The notes under the pieces were generated by a model that saw only the letters and a program-made list of their open reading frames with translations, was not told the DNA's origin and searched no databases. Both the position numbers and the translations under genes were made by a program. A DNA stretch of 9,373 nt from SVEL01 sp964573715. GTDB lineage: Bacteria > Bacillota > Clostridia > Lachnospirales > Lachnospiraceae. The stretch spans positions 1 to 9,373 of the forward strand of contig CAZNKR010000057.1 of NCBI GenBank assembly GCA_964573715.1. Direction: 5' to 3'. Positions 1 through 4,949 of this stretch are shown piece by piece (position 1 is the first letter of the stretch; every line of letters begins with the position of its first letter).

Positions 1-1
1 G

Positions 2-160
2 GTGTCGTTTCCACCAGTTGGAGCAATTGCATTACTCCCTCTAATAATAAGTGAAACAATGCTACTACAGTATCCTATATTGATTACAATTGGTTCGGCT
101 GTTGTTATTTCTTTAGCCTATTTATTGTTTAATAATAAAAGTTCCAAATATTATAATTAA
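2..160 (+). CDS. C-terminal fragment of a membrane protein, possibly HPP family
   Basis: An open frame enters from the left edge and ends at the TAA at 158-160, leaving 52 codons of an incomplete gene. The fragment starts with a Phe-Pro-Pro-Val-Gly-Ala turn, then runs hydrophobic through two likely membrane helices (residues about 7-20 and 25-43 of the fragment). It ends in a short polar tail rich in Asn, Lys, Ser and Tyr. A Pro-Pro motif before a helix reading ALLPLIISE, followed by a final helix, resembles the C-terminal end of HPP-family integral membrane proteins, whose function is poorly known. The family call rests on memory of that pattern and is tentative. The coding call is firmer, because the composition is clearly that of a membrane protein and the frame closes cleanly before a promoter region. 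Confidence 0.6.
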   Translation: MSFPPVGAIALLPLIISETMLLQYPILITIGSAVVISLAYLLFNNKSSKYYN

Positions 161-172
161 AAAGTGGTATAC

Positions 173-186
173 TTAACCAAGGTTAA
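173..186. repeat. Inverted repeat TTAACC-AA-GGTTAA, possible operator
   Basis: Two perfect 6-base arms (173-178 and 181-186) are separated by AA. Flanking GTAT (167-170) and ATAC (187-190) extend the symmetry with a 2-base offset. The site lies in the intergenic region before the CmpB-like gene. Its left arm can be read as a weak -35 (TTAACC) placed 17 bases before a TATAAT at 196-201, so a bound regulator would sit on that promoter. A 2-base centre is too short for an RNA hairpin loop, and only four Ts follow, so a DNA-binding site is more likely than a terminator. The regulator is unknown. Confidence 0.4.
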
Positions 187-195
187 ATACAGTTT

Positions 196-226
196 TATAA
201 TAGATAAAGTATTTGAGTGCTATAAT
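196..226 (+). promoter_or_regulatory. Promoter region for the cmpB-like/thiT operon (extended -10 at 218-226)
   Basis: A perfect TATAAT at 221-226 is preceded by TGC at 218-220, giving an extended -10 (TGCTATAAT). This can work without a good -35, and none is visible at the right distance. Transcription would start near 233, leaving a leader of about 25 bases. A second TATAAT at 196-201 with TTAACC at 173-178 (17-base spacer) is an alternative upstream promoter overlapping the inverted repeat. Confidence 0.55.
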
Positions 227-257
227 AATTTAAAAAATTTGAAAGGATAGAGTGATT

Positions 258-1085
258 ATGGGTTTCATTTTAACGATAGCTTTTATATTTTTTATTGGAA
301 GTTTAAGCGGATGGGTTTTGGAATTGTTTTTCAGACGTTTTATTTCATCTGCAAATCCTGAGCGTAAATGGATAAATCCTGGATTTTTAGTTGGTCCATA
401 CTTACCGTTATATGGATTTGGTTTATGTATTGTCTTTTTATTGGCTAACCTAGATATTAGTTTTATTGATAATCAAGTAGTTCAAAAAATATTTTTGTTT
501 ATGTTAATGGCCATATTTATGACCATAATCGAATACATAGCCGGTATAATTTTTATTAAAGGAATGAACATTAAACTTTGGGATTACACAAATGAATGGG
601 GAAACATTAAAGGTGTTATATGCCCTAGATATTCATTTTTTTGGGCGGTATTAAGTGCCTTATATTACTTTTTTATTCACCCATATATATACAAATCCGT
701 ATATTGGCTTGCAAATAATTTATCCTTCTCTTTCTTTGTAGGATTTTTCTATGGAATTTTTCTTCTGGATTTTTGCTATTCTGTTAATATTATGGCGAAG
801 GTTAGAAAATTCGCATCAGACAATGATATTGTGGTTAAGTATGAGAATCTTAAAAGACATATACGTGTAGAAGCTGATTCAAGAAAGGAAAAAACAAAAT
901 TTGTTTTTGCTTTTAAATCAGAAATTCCATTGGTTGAAAATCTTTCAAAATATATGGAAAAATATGCACCCAAAAAAATCATTTCAAGTGCAGTAAATGG
1001 TGCGGATATTATTCTAAATAAACATAGCGAAGAAGATAAGAATAGTAGAAAAGAAAAAAATGCTAAGAAAAAAAAGAAGAATTAA
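258..1085 (+). CDS. CmpB-type putative ABC-transporter membrane protein (PF06541 family)
   Basis: This is a 275-residue polytopic membrane protein of the family named putative ABC-transporter type IV / CmpB. Family-typical stretches are SGWVLELFFRRF (residues 17-28), the NPGFLVGPYLPLYGFG block (40-55), and LWDYTNEWGNIKGVICPRYS (107-126), which leads into the helix with FFIHP (138-142). About five hydrophobic segments span residues 3-26, 43-66, 78-100, 125-147 and 155-180. A charged, probably cytoplasmic C-terminal region of about 90 residues ends in a very lysine-rich tail. The start is taken as ATG 258, because the AAAGGA at 242-247 is well placed for it; GTG 252 would add two residues but sits almost on the ribosome binding site. 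The ABC-transporter label is historical, and no ATPase is adjacent. It precedes thiT by 24 bases, so the two are probably cotranscribed. The true molecular role is not known. Confidence 0.85.
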   Translation: MGFILTIAFIFFIGSLSGWVLELFFRRFISSANPERKWINPGFLVGPYLPLYGFGLCIVFLLANLDISFIDNQVVQKIFLFMLMAIFMTIIEYIAGIIFIKGMNIKLWDYTNEWGNIKGVICPRYSFFWAVLSALYYFFIHPYIYKSVYWLANNLSFSFFVGFFYGIFLLDFCYSVNIMAKVRKFASDNDIVVKYENLKRHIRVEADSRKEKTKFVFAFKSEIPLVENLSKYMEKYAPKKIISSAVNGADIILNKHSEEDKNSRKEKNAKKKKKN

Positions 1086-1109
1086 TATAAAAATAACGGA
1101 GGCACAAAC

Positions 1110-1775
1110 ATGTTTGATTATTTAGTAAACCAGGATGGTGGACTTACAACACCAGGATATGTAGTAGCTTTAGCAGCTATTGTAGTTTTATTTGCACTTG
1201 CAGTTTTATTTGCAAGAAAAGAAAAAGAAAGTAAAAAACTAACAGCAAAACAACTTACAACCTGTGCTGTATGTATTGCACTTGCTTTTGTCACTTCATA
1301 TATTGCAATTGTCAAGATGCCTTTTGGTGGAACAGTTACATTATGTAGTATGTTGTTTATAGTTTTAGTAAGTTATTGGTATGGAATAGGTACTGGACTT
1401 TGTGTTGGATTTGTTTATGGTATATTACAGTTTATTCAAGATCCATATGTATTGTCATTTTTCCAAGTGTGCTGTGATTATTTACTAGCATTTATGGCAT
1501 TAGGATTAGCTGGACTATTTATTAATAAAAAAAATGGACTTATTAAGGGATATGTGGTTGCCATCGTTGCTAGAGGTTTCTTTCACACATTAGGTGGTTA
1601 TTTATATTGGATGGATTATATGCCGGACAACTTTCCAAAGTCATTAGCATTTGCTTACCCTTTAATATACAACTATAGCTACATACTAGCTGAGGCAGCA
1701 ATTACTATTGTTATACTTTGCCTTCCACCTGTAAAAAAAGCATTGGCTCAAGTAAGAAAAATGGTATCCCAGTAA
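1110..1775 (+). CDS. thiT: Thiamine ECF-transporter S component ThiT (YuaJ family)
   Basis: This 221-residue membrane protein binds thiamine and works with a shared ECF module (EcfA, EcfA' and EcfT, not in this window) to import it. The family pattern is clear: a Gly-rich MPFGGTVTLCSMLF segment (residues 70-83), YGIGTGLCVGFVYGILQFI (91-109), CDYLLAF (122-128), RGFFHTLGGYLYW (155-167) and YPLIYNYSYILAEA (183-196). By comparison with Lactococcus ThiT, H159, W167, Y187 and N188 match the ligand-site His, Trp, Tyr and Asn, and D123-Y124 stands where that protein has Glu-Tyr. An extra N-terminal helix (about residues 16-35) and a basic linker precede the usual core, so it is some 35 residues longer than a typical ThiT. 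CGGAGG at 1097-1102 lies 7 bases before the ATG. No TPP riboswitch fits in the 24-base gap upstream, so any thiamine control must act elsewhere. Confidence 0.9.
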   Translation: MFDYLVNQDGGLTTPGYVVALAAIVVLFALAVLFARKEKESKKLTAKQLTTCAVCIALAFVTSYIAIVKMPFGGTVTLCSMLFIVLVSYWYGIGTGLCVGFVYGILQFIQDPYVLSFFQVCCDYLLAFMALGLAGLFINKKNGLIKGYVVAIVARGFFHTLGGYLYWMDYMPDNFPKSLAFAYPLIYNYSYILAEAAITIVILCLPPVKKALAQVRKMVSQ

Positions 1776-1780
1776 AGTAG

Positions 1781-1804
1781 CAACATACAAATGTTGTATT
1801 TTTA
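1781..1804 (+). terminator. Weak intrinsic terminator after thiT
   Basis: A 6-base perfect stem CAACAT / ATGTTG (1781-1786 and 1791-1796) with an ACAA loop is followed by TATTTTTA. It begins 6 bases after the thiT stop. The stem is short and AT-rich, so termination may be incomplete, but position and U-tract are right. Confidence 0.6.
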
Positions 1805-2051
1805 CAAAATTTTATTTATTGATTAATAAAAACTGTAATAATATTATTTGGATAAATCCACATACTATACATGAATTAATAGATATAGAAAAGTCTTTAT
1901 TATTAGAAATGGAAGAATATTTATAAATTTAGCAGATTACAGTATCGCGTGAATAAAGCGTGTAAACTGGTAATACATTGTGCAAAGTGAGCAATTTCTT
2001 CTTATTAAAAGAAATTAAACTTGGTAAAATGAATAAAATTTAATTTTGTGA
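1805..2051. other. Gene-free stretch with a possible coding remnant and an inverted repeat
   Basis: No complete gene is visible between the thiT terminator and the antiporter promoter. One forward frame is open from about 1789 to the TAA at 1924-1926, and its last 25 codons (from TGG 1849) read like real protein: WINPHTIHELIDIEK followed by an acidic amphipathic end. It has no ATG, GTG or ribosome binding site before this part, so it may be the tail of a decayed gene. I do not recognise the family. Further on, a perfect 8-base inverted repeat AATTTCTT / AAGAAATT (1993-2000 and 2009-2016, 8-base centre) has no U-tract after it. I see no riboswitch consensus here. Confidence 0.35.
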
Positions 2052-2080
2052 TTGTTTTTTATCAATTGTTGATGTATGAT
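2052..2080 (+). promoter_or_regulatory. Promoter for the antiporter operon
   Basis: A -35 TTGTTT (2052-2057) and a -10 TATGAT (2075-2080) are separated by 17 bases. Transcription would start near 2087, about 33 bases before ATG 2120. This position rules against translation starting at the in-frame GTG 2048, which would lie upstream of the transcript start. Confidence 0.6.
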
Positions 2081-2119
2081 ACAAAGCTGTTGAATACTAA
2101 AACGAAAGAAGGAACGATC

Positions 2120-3391
2120 ATGACATATGATTATCTACTTGATTTAGCACTTATTTTACTAAGTACTAAACTAATGGGACTAGTAACAAAGAAATTTAAA
2201 ATGCCACAGGTTGTTGGTGCACTTTTAGCTGGACTTATTTTAGGACCAGCATGTATAGGGTTAATTAAAGAAACAGATTTCATAAAAATGACTGCAGAGC
2301 TTGGTGTTATTGTACTTATGTTCTGTGCCGGTCTTGAAGCTGATGTAAAGGAACTAAAAAAGAGTGGTGGTGCTTCGTTAGTTATCGCTCTTTTAGGAGT
2401 AATAGTACCACTTGCTGGTGGCTTCGCTGTTGCTTACATTTTTAATCGTCCAAGTCTTATGGGTGATGCAGATGCTACTAATGTTTTATTGCAAAACATT
2501 TTTATTGGCGTAATTCTTACTGCCACATCTGTTAGTATTACTGTAGAAACCTTAAAAGAGATGGGCAAGCTTAAAACACCTTCAGGAAATGCAATCTTAG
2601 GTGCAGCAATTATTGATGATATTTTGGGAATAATTGCCTTGACAGTAGTTATTTCACTTGCTGATACAAGTGTTAACGTTGCTATTGTATTATTGAAAAT
2701 TGTAGGATTTTTTGTTTTTGCTGCTATTGCAGGTGTATTATTTTATTTCTTTTACAAATACTGGGCAGGAAAAACCAAATACGGAATGCACAGATATGCT
2801 ATTGTTGCTTTTGTATTTTGTTTATTACTTTCATATAGTGCTGAAGAATTTTTTGGAGTTGCAGATATTACGGGAGCGTTTATCGCGGGATTAGTCATAT
2901 CTATGACACATAAGTCAGAATACCTTGAAGCCAAATTTGATGTTATTTCATACCTATATTTATCACCAATATTTTTTGCAAGTATTGGACTACAGGTAGT
3001 TATTCCAAATATGAATAGCACAATTATCGTTTTTGCAGTAGTATTAACATTAGTAGCAGCACTTACAAAGGTGTTAGGATGTGGTCTTGGTGCAAAGATG
3101 TGTAAATATCAAAATTACCAAGCAATGCGTATTGGTGTTGGTATGATTTCTAGAGGTGAAGTTGCTCTTATTGTTGCTAGTAAAGGAGCTGCAGTAGGAC
3201 TGTTAGGAGCAGCATTTTTAGGACCTATTGTAGTAGTTGTAGTTATTACTACTATTATTACACCAATTTTATTAAAATTAGTATTTAAAAAGGGTGCTTC
3301 TATCTCTCAGGATACAGTACTTGTAGAAAACTTTGTTAAACTTGATGAACTTCGTTCAGGAAATGAAGCAGAAGAGAAGGAACAAAAATAA
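2120..3391 (+). CDS. CPA2-family cation/proton (Na+/H+) antiporter
   Basis: This 423-residue inner-membrane antiporter exchanges protons for Na+ (or K+) and has about 12-13 helices. The N-terminal region carries the CPA2 pattern MPQVVGALLAGLILGP (residues 28-43) and ELGVIVLMFCAGLEADVKEL (60-79). The ion-binding pair is D166-D167 in AAIIDDILGIIAL. Two adjacent Asp residues are typical of electrogenic NapA/NhaA-like exchangers, whereas Kef-type K+ systems usually have Gln-Asp. A late helix holds MISRGEVALIVASKGA (from residue 342), another conserved CPA block. There is no C-terminal TrkA-N/RCK domain, only a charged tail of about 30 residues. ATG 2120 is chosen because AGAAGGA at 2107-2113 lies 6 bases upstream. 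A longer frame to GTG 2048 has no ribosome binding site and overlaps the promoter. The TAA overlaps the next ATG (TAATG), indicating translational coupling. Confidence 0.88.
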   Translation: MTYDYLLDLALILLSTKLMGLVTKKFKMPQVVGALLAGLILGPACIGLIKETDFIKMTAELGVIVLMFCAGLEADVKELKKSGGASLVIALLGVIVPLAGGFAVAYIFNRPSLMGDADATNVLLQNIFIGVILTATSVSITVETLKEMGKLKTPSGNAILGAAIIDDILGIIALTVVISLADTSVNVAIVLLKIVGFFVFAAIAGVLFYFFYKYWAGKTKYGMHRYAIVAFVFCLLLSYSAEEFFGVADITGAFIAGLVISMTHKSEYLEAKFDVISYLYLSPIFFASIGLQVVIPNMNSTIIVFAVVLTLVAALTKVLGCGLGAKMCKYQNYQAMRIGVGMISRGEVALIVASKGAAVGLLGAAFLGPIVVVVVITTIITPILLKLVFKKGASISQDTVLVENFVKLDELRSGNEAEEKEQK

Positions 3392-3564
3392 TGAGCGTAT
3401 GTGACAGCTGTAGGAATTATAGATATGATGAAGATTATGAATGCTATGTATGTGATGTAAATCTCGATGAAGATGATATGATGAGATTTATGACAGGAAA
3501 TAATGAAAATTGCACATATTATTCGTTAGATGATGAGTACGGCGTAGTTCGTAAGCAAATGTAA
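3391..3564 (+). CDS. Small Cys-rich acidic protein, DUF6472-like
   Basis: This 57-residue protein starts at ATG 3391, overlapping the antiporter stop by one base, with AGAAGGA at 3375-3381 and a 9-base gap. It opens with MSVCDSCRNYRYDEDYECYV, giving C4-x2-C7 and C18-x2-C21. This is a zinc-ribbon or rubredoxin-knuckle-like arrangement, with a fifth Cys at 41. The middle is strongly acidic (NLDEDDM), and the end reads DDEYGVVRKQM. The order CxxC, acidic patch, Cys-Thr-Tyr-Tyr and final VRKQM resembles DUF6472, a small protein common in Lachnospiraceae with no known function. The family name is from memory. Metal binding is inferred from the paired CxxC motifs. Coupling to the antiporter suggests co-expression but does not prove a shared role. 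Confidence 0.8.
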   Translation: MSVCDSCRNYRYDEDYECYVCDVNLDEDDMMRFMTGNNENCTYYSLDDEYGVVRKQM

Positions 3565-3597
3565 GATAGTAAATTATAAAAAAAATGTAAATTTTTA

Positions 3598-3626
3598 TTG
3601 ACAAATTTTGTTAATGGGTTTATTAT
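3598..3626 (+). promoter_or_regulatory. Near-consensus sigma-A promoter of the exporter leader
   Basis: A perfect -35 TTGACA (3598-3603), a 17-base spacer and a -10 TATTAT (3621-3626, 5 of 6 matches) make this the strongest promoter in the window. The expected start is near 3633, about 310 bases before the ATPase gene. It lies 34 bases after the DUF6472-like stop. Confidence 0.82.
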
Positions 3627-3664
3627 CACGCTATAATTTTTTGAAAGTGAAAGGAGAAAGTGCG

Positions 3665-3715
3665 ATGATGATTATAACATTTAAACCAATATGTAACACA
3701 ATTGAATATTGTTAG
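3665..3715 (+). CDS. Putative 16-residue leader peptide
   Basis: AAAGGAG at 3650-3656 lies 8 bases before ATG 3665, the best-placed ribosome binding site in the region, and it follows the strongest promoter. The frame encodes MMIITFKPICNTIEYC and stops at TAG 3713-3715. A signal this good on so short a frame suggests the act of translation matters, as in regulatory leader peptides. No run of one amino acid points to amino-acid attenuation. The Lys-Pro-Ile-Cys middle or the Cys-stop end could be stalling sites, but that is a guess. It could also be a genuine microprotein, or the stub of a lost gene. Confidence 0.5.
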   Translation: MMIITFKPICNTIEYC

Positions 3716-3743
3716 ATGTATAAGCATTTGTAGTCATTTTTCC

Positions 3744-3762
3744 AAACTAATATAGTTTTTTT
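3744..3762 (+). terminator. Small AU-rich hairpin with U-tract in the leader
   Basis: AAACTA (3744-3749) and TAGTTT (3753-3758) are perfectly complementary around ATA, and Ts run on to 3762. The stem has one C-G pair per arm and is weak. It may act as a pause site rather than a terminator. Confidence 0.3.
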
Positions 3763-3801
3763 ATGGTATATGATTAGAGATACTCATATACCATTTTTTT
3801 T
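3763..3801 (+). terminator. Intrinsic terminator 1 of the exporter leader
   Basis: ATGGTATATGA (3763-3773) and TCATATACCAT (3784-3794) form a perfect 11-base stem with a 10-base loop, followed by an unbroken T run to 3801. It lies 47 bases after the leader-ORF stop, inside the transcript from the 3598 promoter. Confidence 0.85.
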
Positions 3802-3810
3802 AATTTAATG

Positions 3811-3863
3811 GTGAAGTATTAGCAAGTGTTTATGAAGGCAATGCTAATACGTCACTTTTTTTT
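3811..3863 (+). terminator. Intrinsic terminator 2 of the exporter leader
   Basis: GTGAAGTATTAGCA (3811-3824) pairs with TGCTAATACGTCAC (3842-3855) through 13 of 14 positions, with one A/G mismatch and a 17-base loop. Eight Ts follow at 3856-3863. Only 9 bases separate it from terminator 1, so the two form a tandem pair. Confidence 0.85.
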
Positions 3864-3941
3864 GCAATTTAGTGTATTCTAATTGTTTGTTACCAACAAA
3901 ATTAAAAAAACAAGAAGGAAAGAGGAAGGGAAAATTAATCA

Positions 3942-4949
3942 ATGATTAATGTAGAAAATGTTTCGAAAGAATTTAAAAAAGTTGTTAAAGATCAGGGACT
4001 TAAAGGTAGTGTTAAGTCATTGTTCAATCGAAAGTATGAAGTAGTTAAGGCCGTTGATGATATTTCGTTTCAGGTGCCAAAGGGAGAAATATTAGGTTTC
4101 ATTGGCGCAAACGGAGCAGGTAAATCAACAACAATAAAGATGCTTACAGGTATTCTTACACCAACTGACGGAAAAATAGAAATTAATGGTCAAATTCCAT
4201 ACAAAAACAGAAAAAAATATGTTAAAGAAATTGGAGTTGTTTTTGGTCAAAGAACTCAGCTATGGTGGGATTTACCATTAGTAGAGACTTTTTCAGTATT
4301 AAAACAAATATATCAGGTAGAAGATAAAGCCTACGAAAAGAGAATGGGATTTTTAAATGAAGTGCTTGAACTTCAGGATTTTATTAAAAGCCCAGTTAGA
4401 ACCTTATCATTAGGCCAAAGAATGAGAGCTGATTTAGCAGCTAGTATGATACATAATCCAAAGGTTTTATTTTTAGATGAACCTACAATTGGTCTTGATG
4501 TTGCTGTTAAAAATAATATTAGAAAAGCAATCACTCAAATTAATGAGGAAGAAAAAACGACTATTATTCTTACAACTCATGATTTGAATGATATTGAAAC
4601 ACTTTGTAAGCGTATTGTTATGATTGATAAAGGAAAAATCATGTACGATGGTGCTCTTACACAGATGAAGCAAAACTATGGAAAATACCGTGAAGTTAAT
4701 ATGTCATTATTTAATAATGATGACTTCGAAAAGTTCCATTTTGCTGAGGATTTAAAGGTTACTGATGATGCTGTTAAGGTTGATAGAAATAAAGAAAAAA
4801 TCACCATTACATTTGACTCTGACGCAGTTAGAATATCAGATTTATTGTCTTACATATTAAGCAAAACACAAGTTAAAGACATTGCGGTTAAAGATGTAAA
4901 CATAGAGGAAATAGTTTGCCGTATGTATGGAAAAGAGGTGGAGCTTTAG
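3942..4949 (+). CDS. ABC exporter ATPase subunit (COG4586, viologen-exporter type)
   Basis: This 335-residue ATPase powers the two permeases that follow. The motifs are complete: Walker A GANGAGKST (residues 55-63), Q-loop Q103 in VFGQRTQLWWDLP, signature LSLGQ (155-159), Walker B VLFLDEPT (175-182, catalytic E180) and H-loop H213. The FGQRTQLWWDLP stretch and the N-terminal EFKKVVKDQGLKGSVKSLF insert before the usual start of the fold are typical of COG4586, the partner of DUF990 permeases. A C-terminal domain (about 240-335) replaces the short end of ordinary ABC ATPases. Relatives include the Synechocystis viologen exporter, but the substrate here is unknown. GAGGAAGGG at 3922-3930 precedes the ATG by 11 bases. 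The TAG shares its G with the next GTG start. Confidence 0.9.
   Translation: MINVENVSKEFKKVVKDQGLKGSVKSLFNRKYEVVKAVDDISFQVPKGEILGFIGANGAGKSTTIKMLTGILTPTDGKIEINGQIPYKNRKKYVKEIGVVFGQRTQLWWDLPLVETFSVLKQIYQVEDKAYEKRMGFLNEVLELQDFIKSPVRTLSLGQRMRADLAASMIHNPKVLFLDEPTIGLDVAVKNNIRKAITQINEEEKTTIILTTHDLNDIETLCKRIVMIDKGKIMYDGALTQMKQNYGKYREVNMSLFNNDDFEKFHFAEDLKVTDDAVKVDRNKEKITITFDSDAVRISDLLSYILSKTQVKDIAVKDVNIEEIVCRMYGKEVEL

Larger units (their letters stand above)
3633..3863 (+). promoter_or_regulatory. Attenuator-like 5' leader with tandem terminators before the ABC exporter
   Basis: The leader holds, in order, a 16-codon ORF, a small AU hairpin with T7 (3744-3762), a strong terminator (3763-3801) and a second strong terminator (3811-3863). 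GTATAAGCATT at 3718-3728, starting 3 bases after the leader-ORF stop, is complementary at 10 of 11 positions to AATGCTAATAC at 3840-3850, the 3' arm of the second terminator. It also resembles that terminator's own 5' arm, so it could act as an antiterminator. A translating ribosome finishing the ORF would cover it. From 3864 to 3941 I see only a weak TATTCT (3875-3880) without a good -35, and a small TTTGTT/AACAAA hairpin (3886-3900). The exporter therefore seems to rely on read-through. The region could instead make a short RNA ending near 3800. Confidence 0.5.

Noticed and set aside
1086..1109. TPP riboswitch before thiT
   Set aside because: The gap is only 24 bases and holds little beyond the ribosome binding site. 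No THI-box elements are visible upstream of the operon either.
1993..2016. Inverted repeat AATTTCTT / AAGAAATT as a terminator
   Set aside because: The stem is almost all A-T and no T run follows. It may be an operator or chance in AT-rich DNA.
2048..2119. Antiporter start at GTG 2048, adding 24 residues
   Set aside because: There is no ribosome binding site before it, the added residues are not membrane-like, and the likely -35 and -10 lie inside this stretch. ATG 2120 has a well-placed AGAAGGA.
2752..3021. Reverse-strand open frames inside the antiporter and other genes
   Set aside because: They lie wholly within well-supported forward genes, lack ribosome binding sites and give no protein-like pattern.
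3570..3597. AT-rich stretch after the DUF6472-like gene as a terminator
   Set aside because: Only a 5-base A/T stem with a long A-rich loop can be drawn, so no convincing terminator is seen before the next promoter.
3632..3637. TATAAT as the -10 of the leader promoter
   Set aside because: It lies 28 bases from the TTGACA, too far. TATTAT at 3621-3626 has the ideal 17-base spacer.
4916..4948. TTG 4916 start for the first permease
   Set aside because: It lacks a ribosome binding site and lies inside the ATPase gene. GTG 4949 overlaps the stop in the usual TAGTG manner with GAGGTG upstream.
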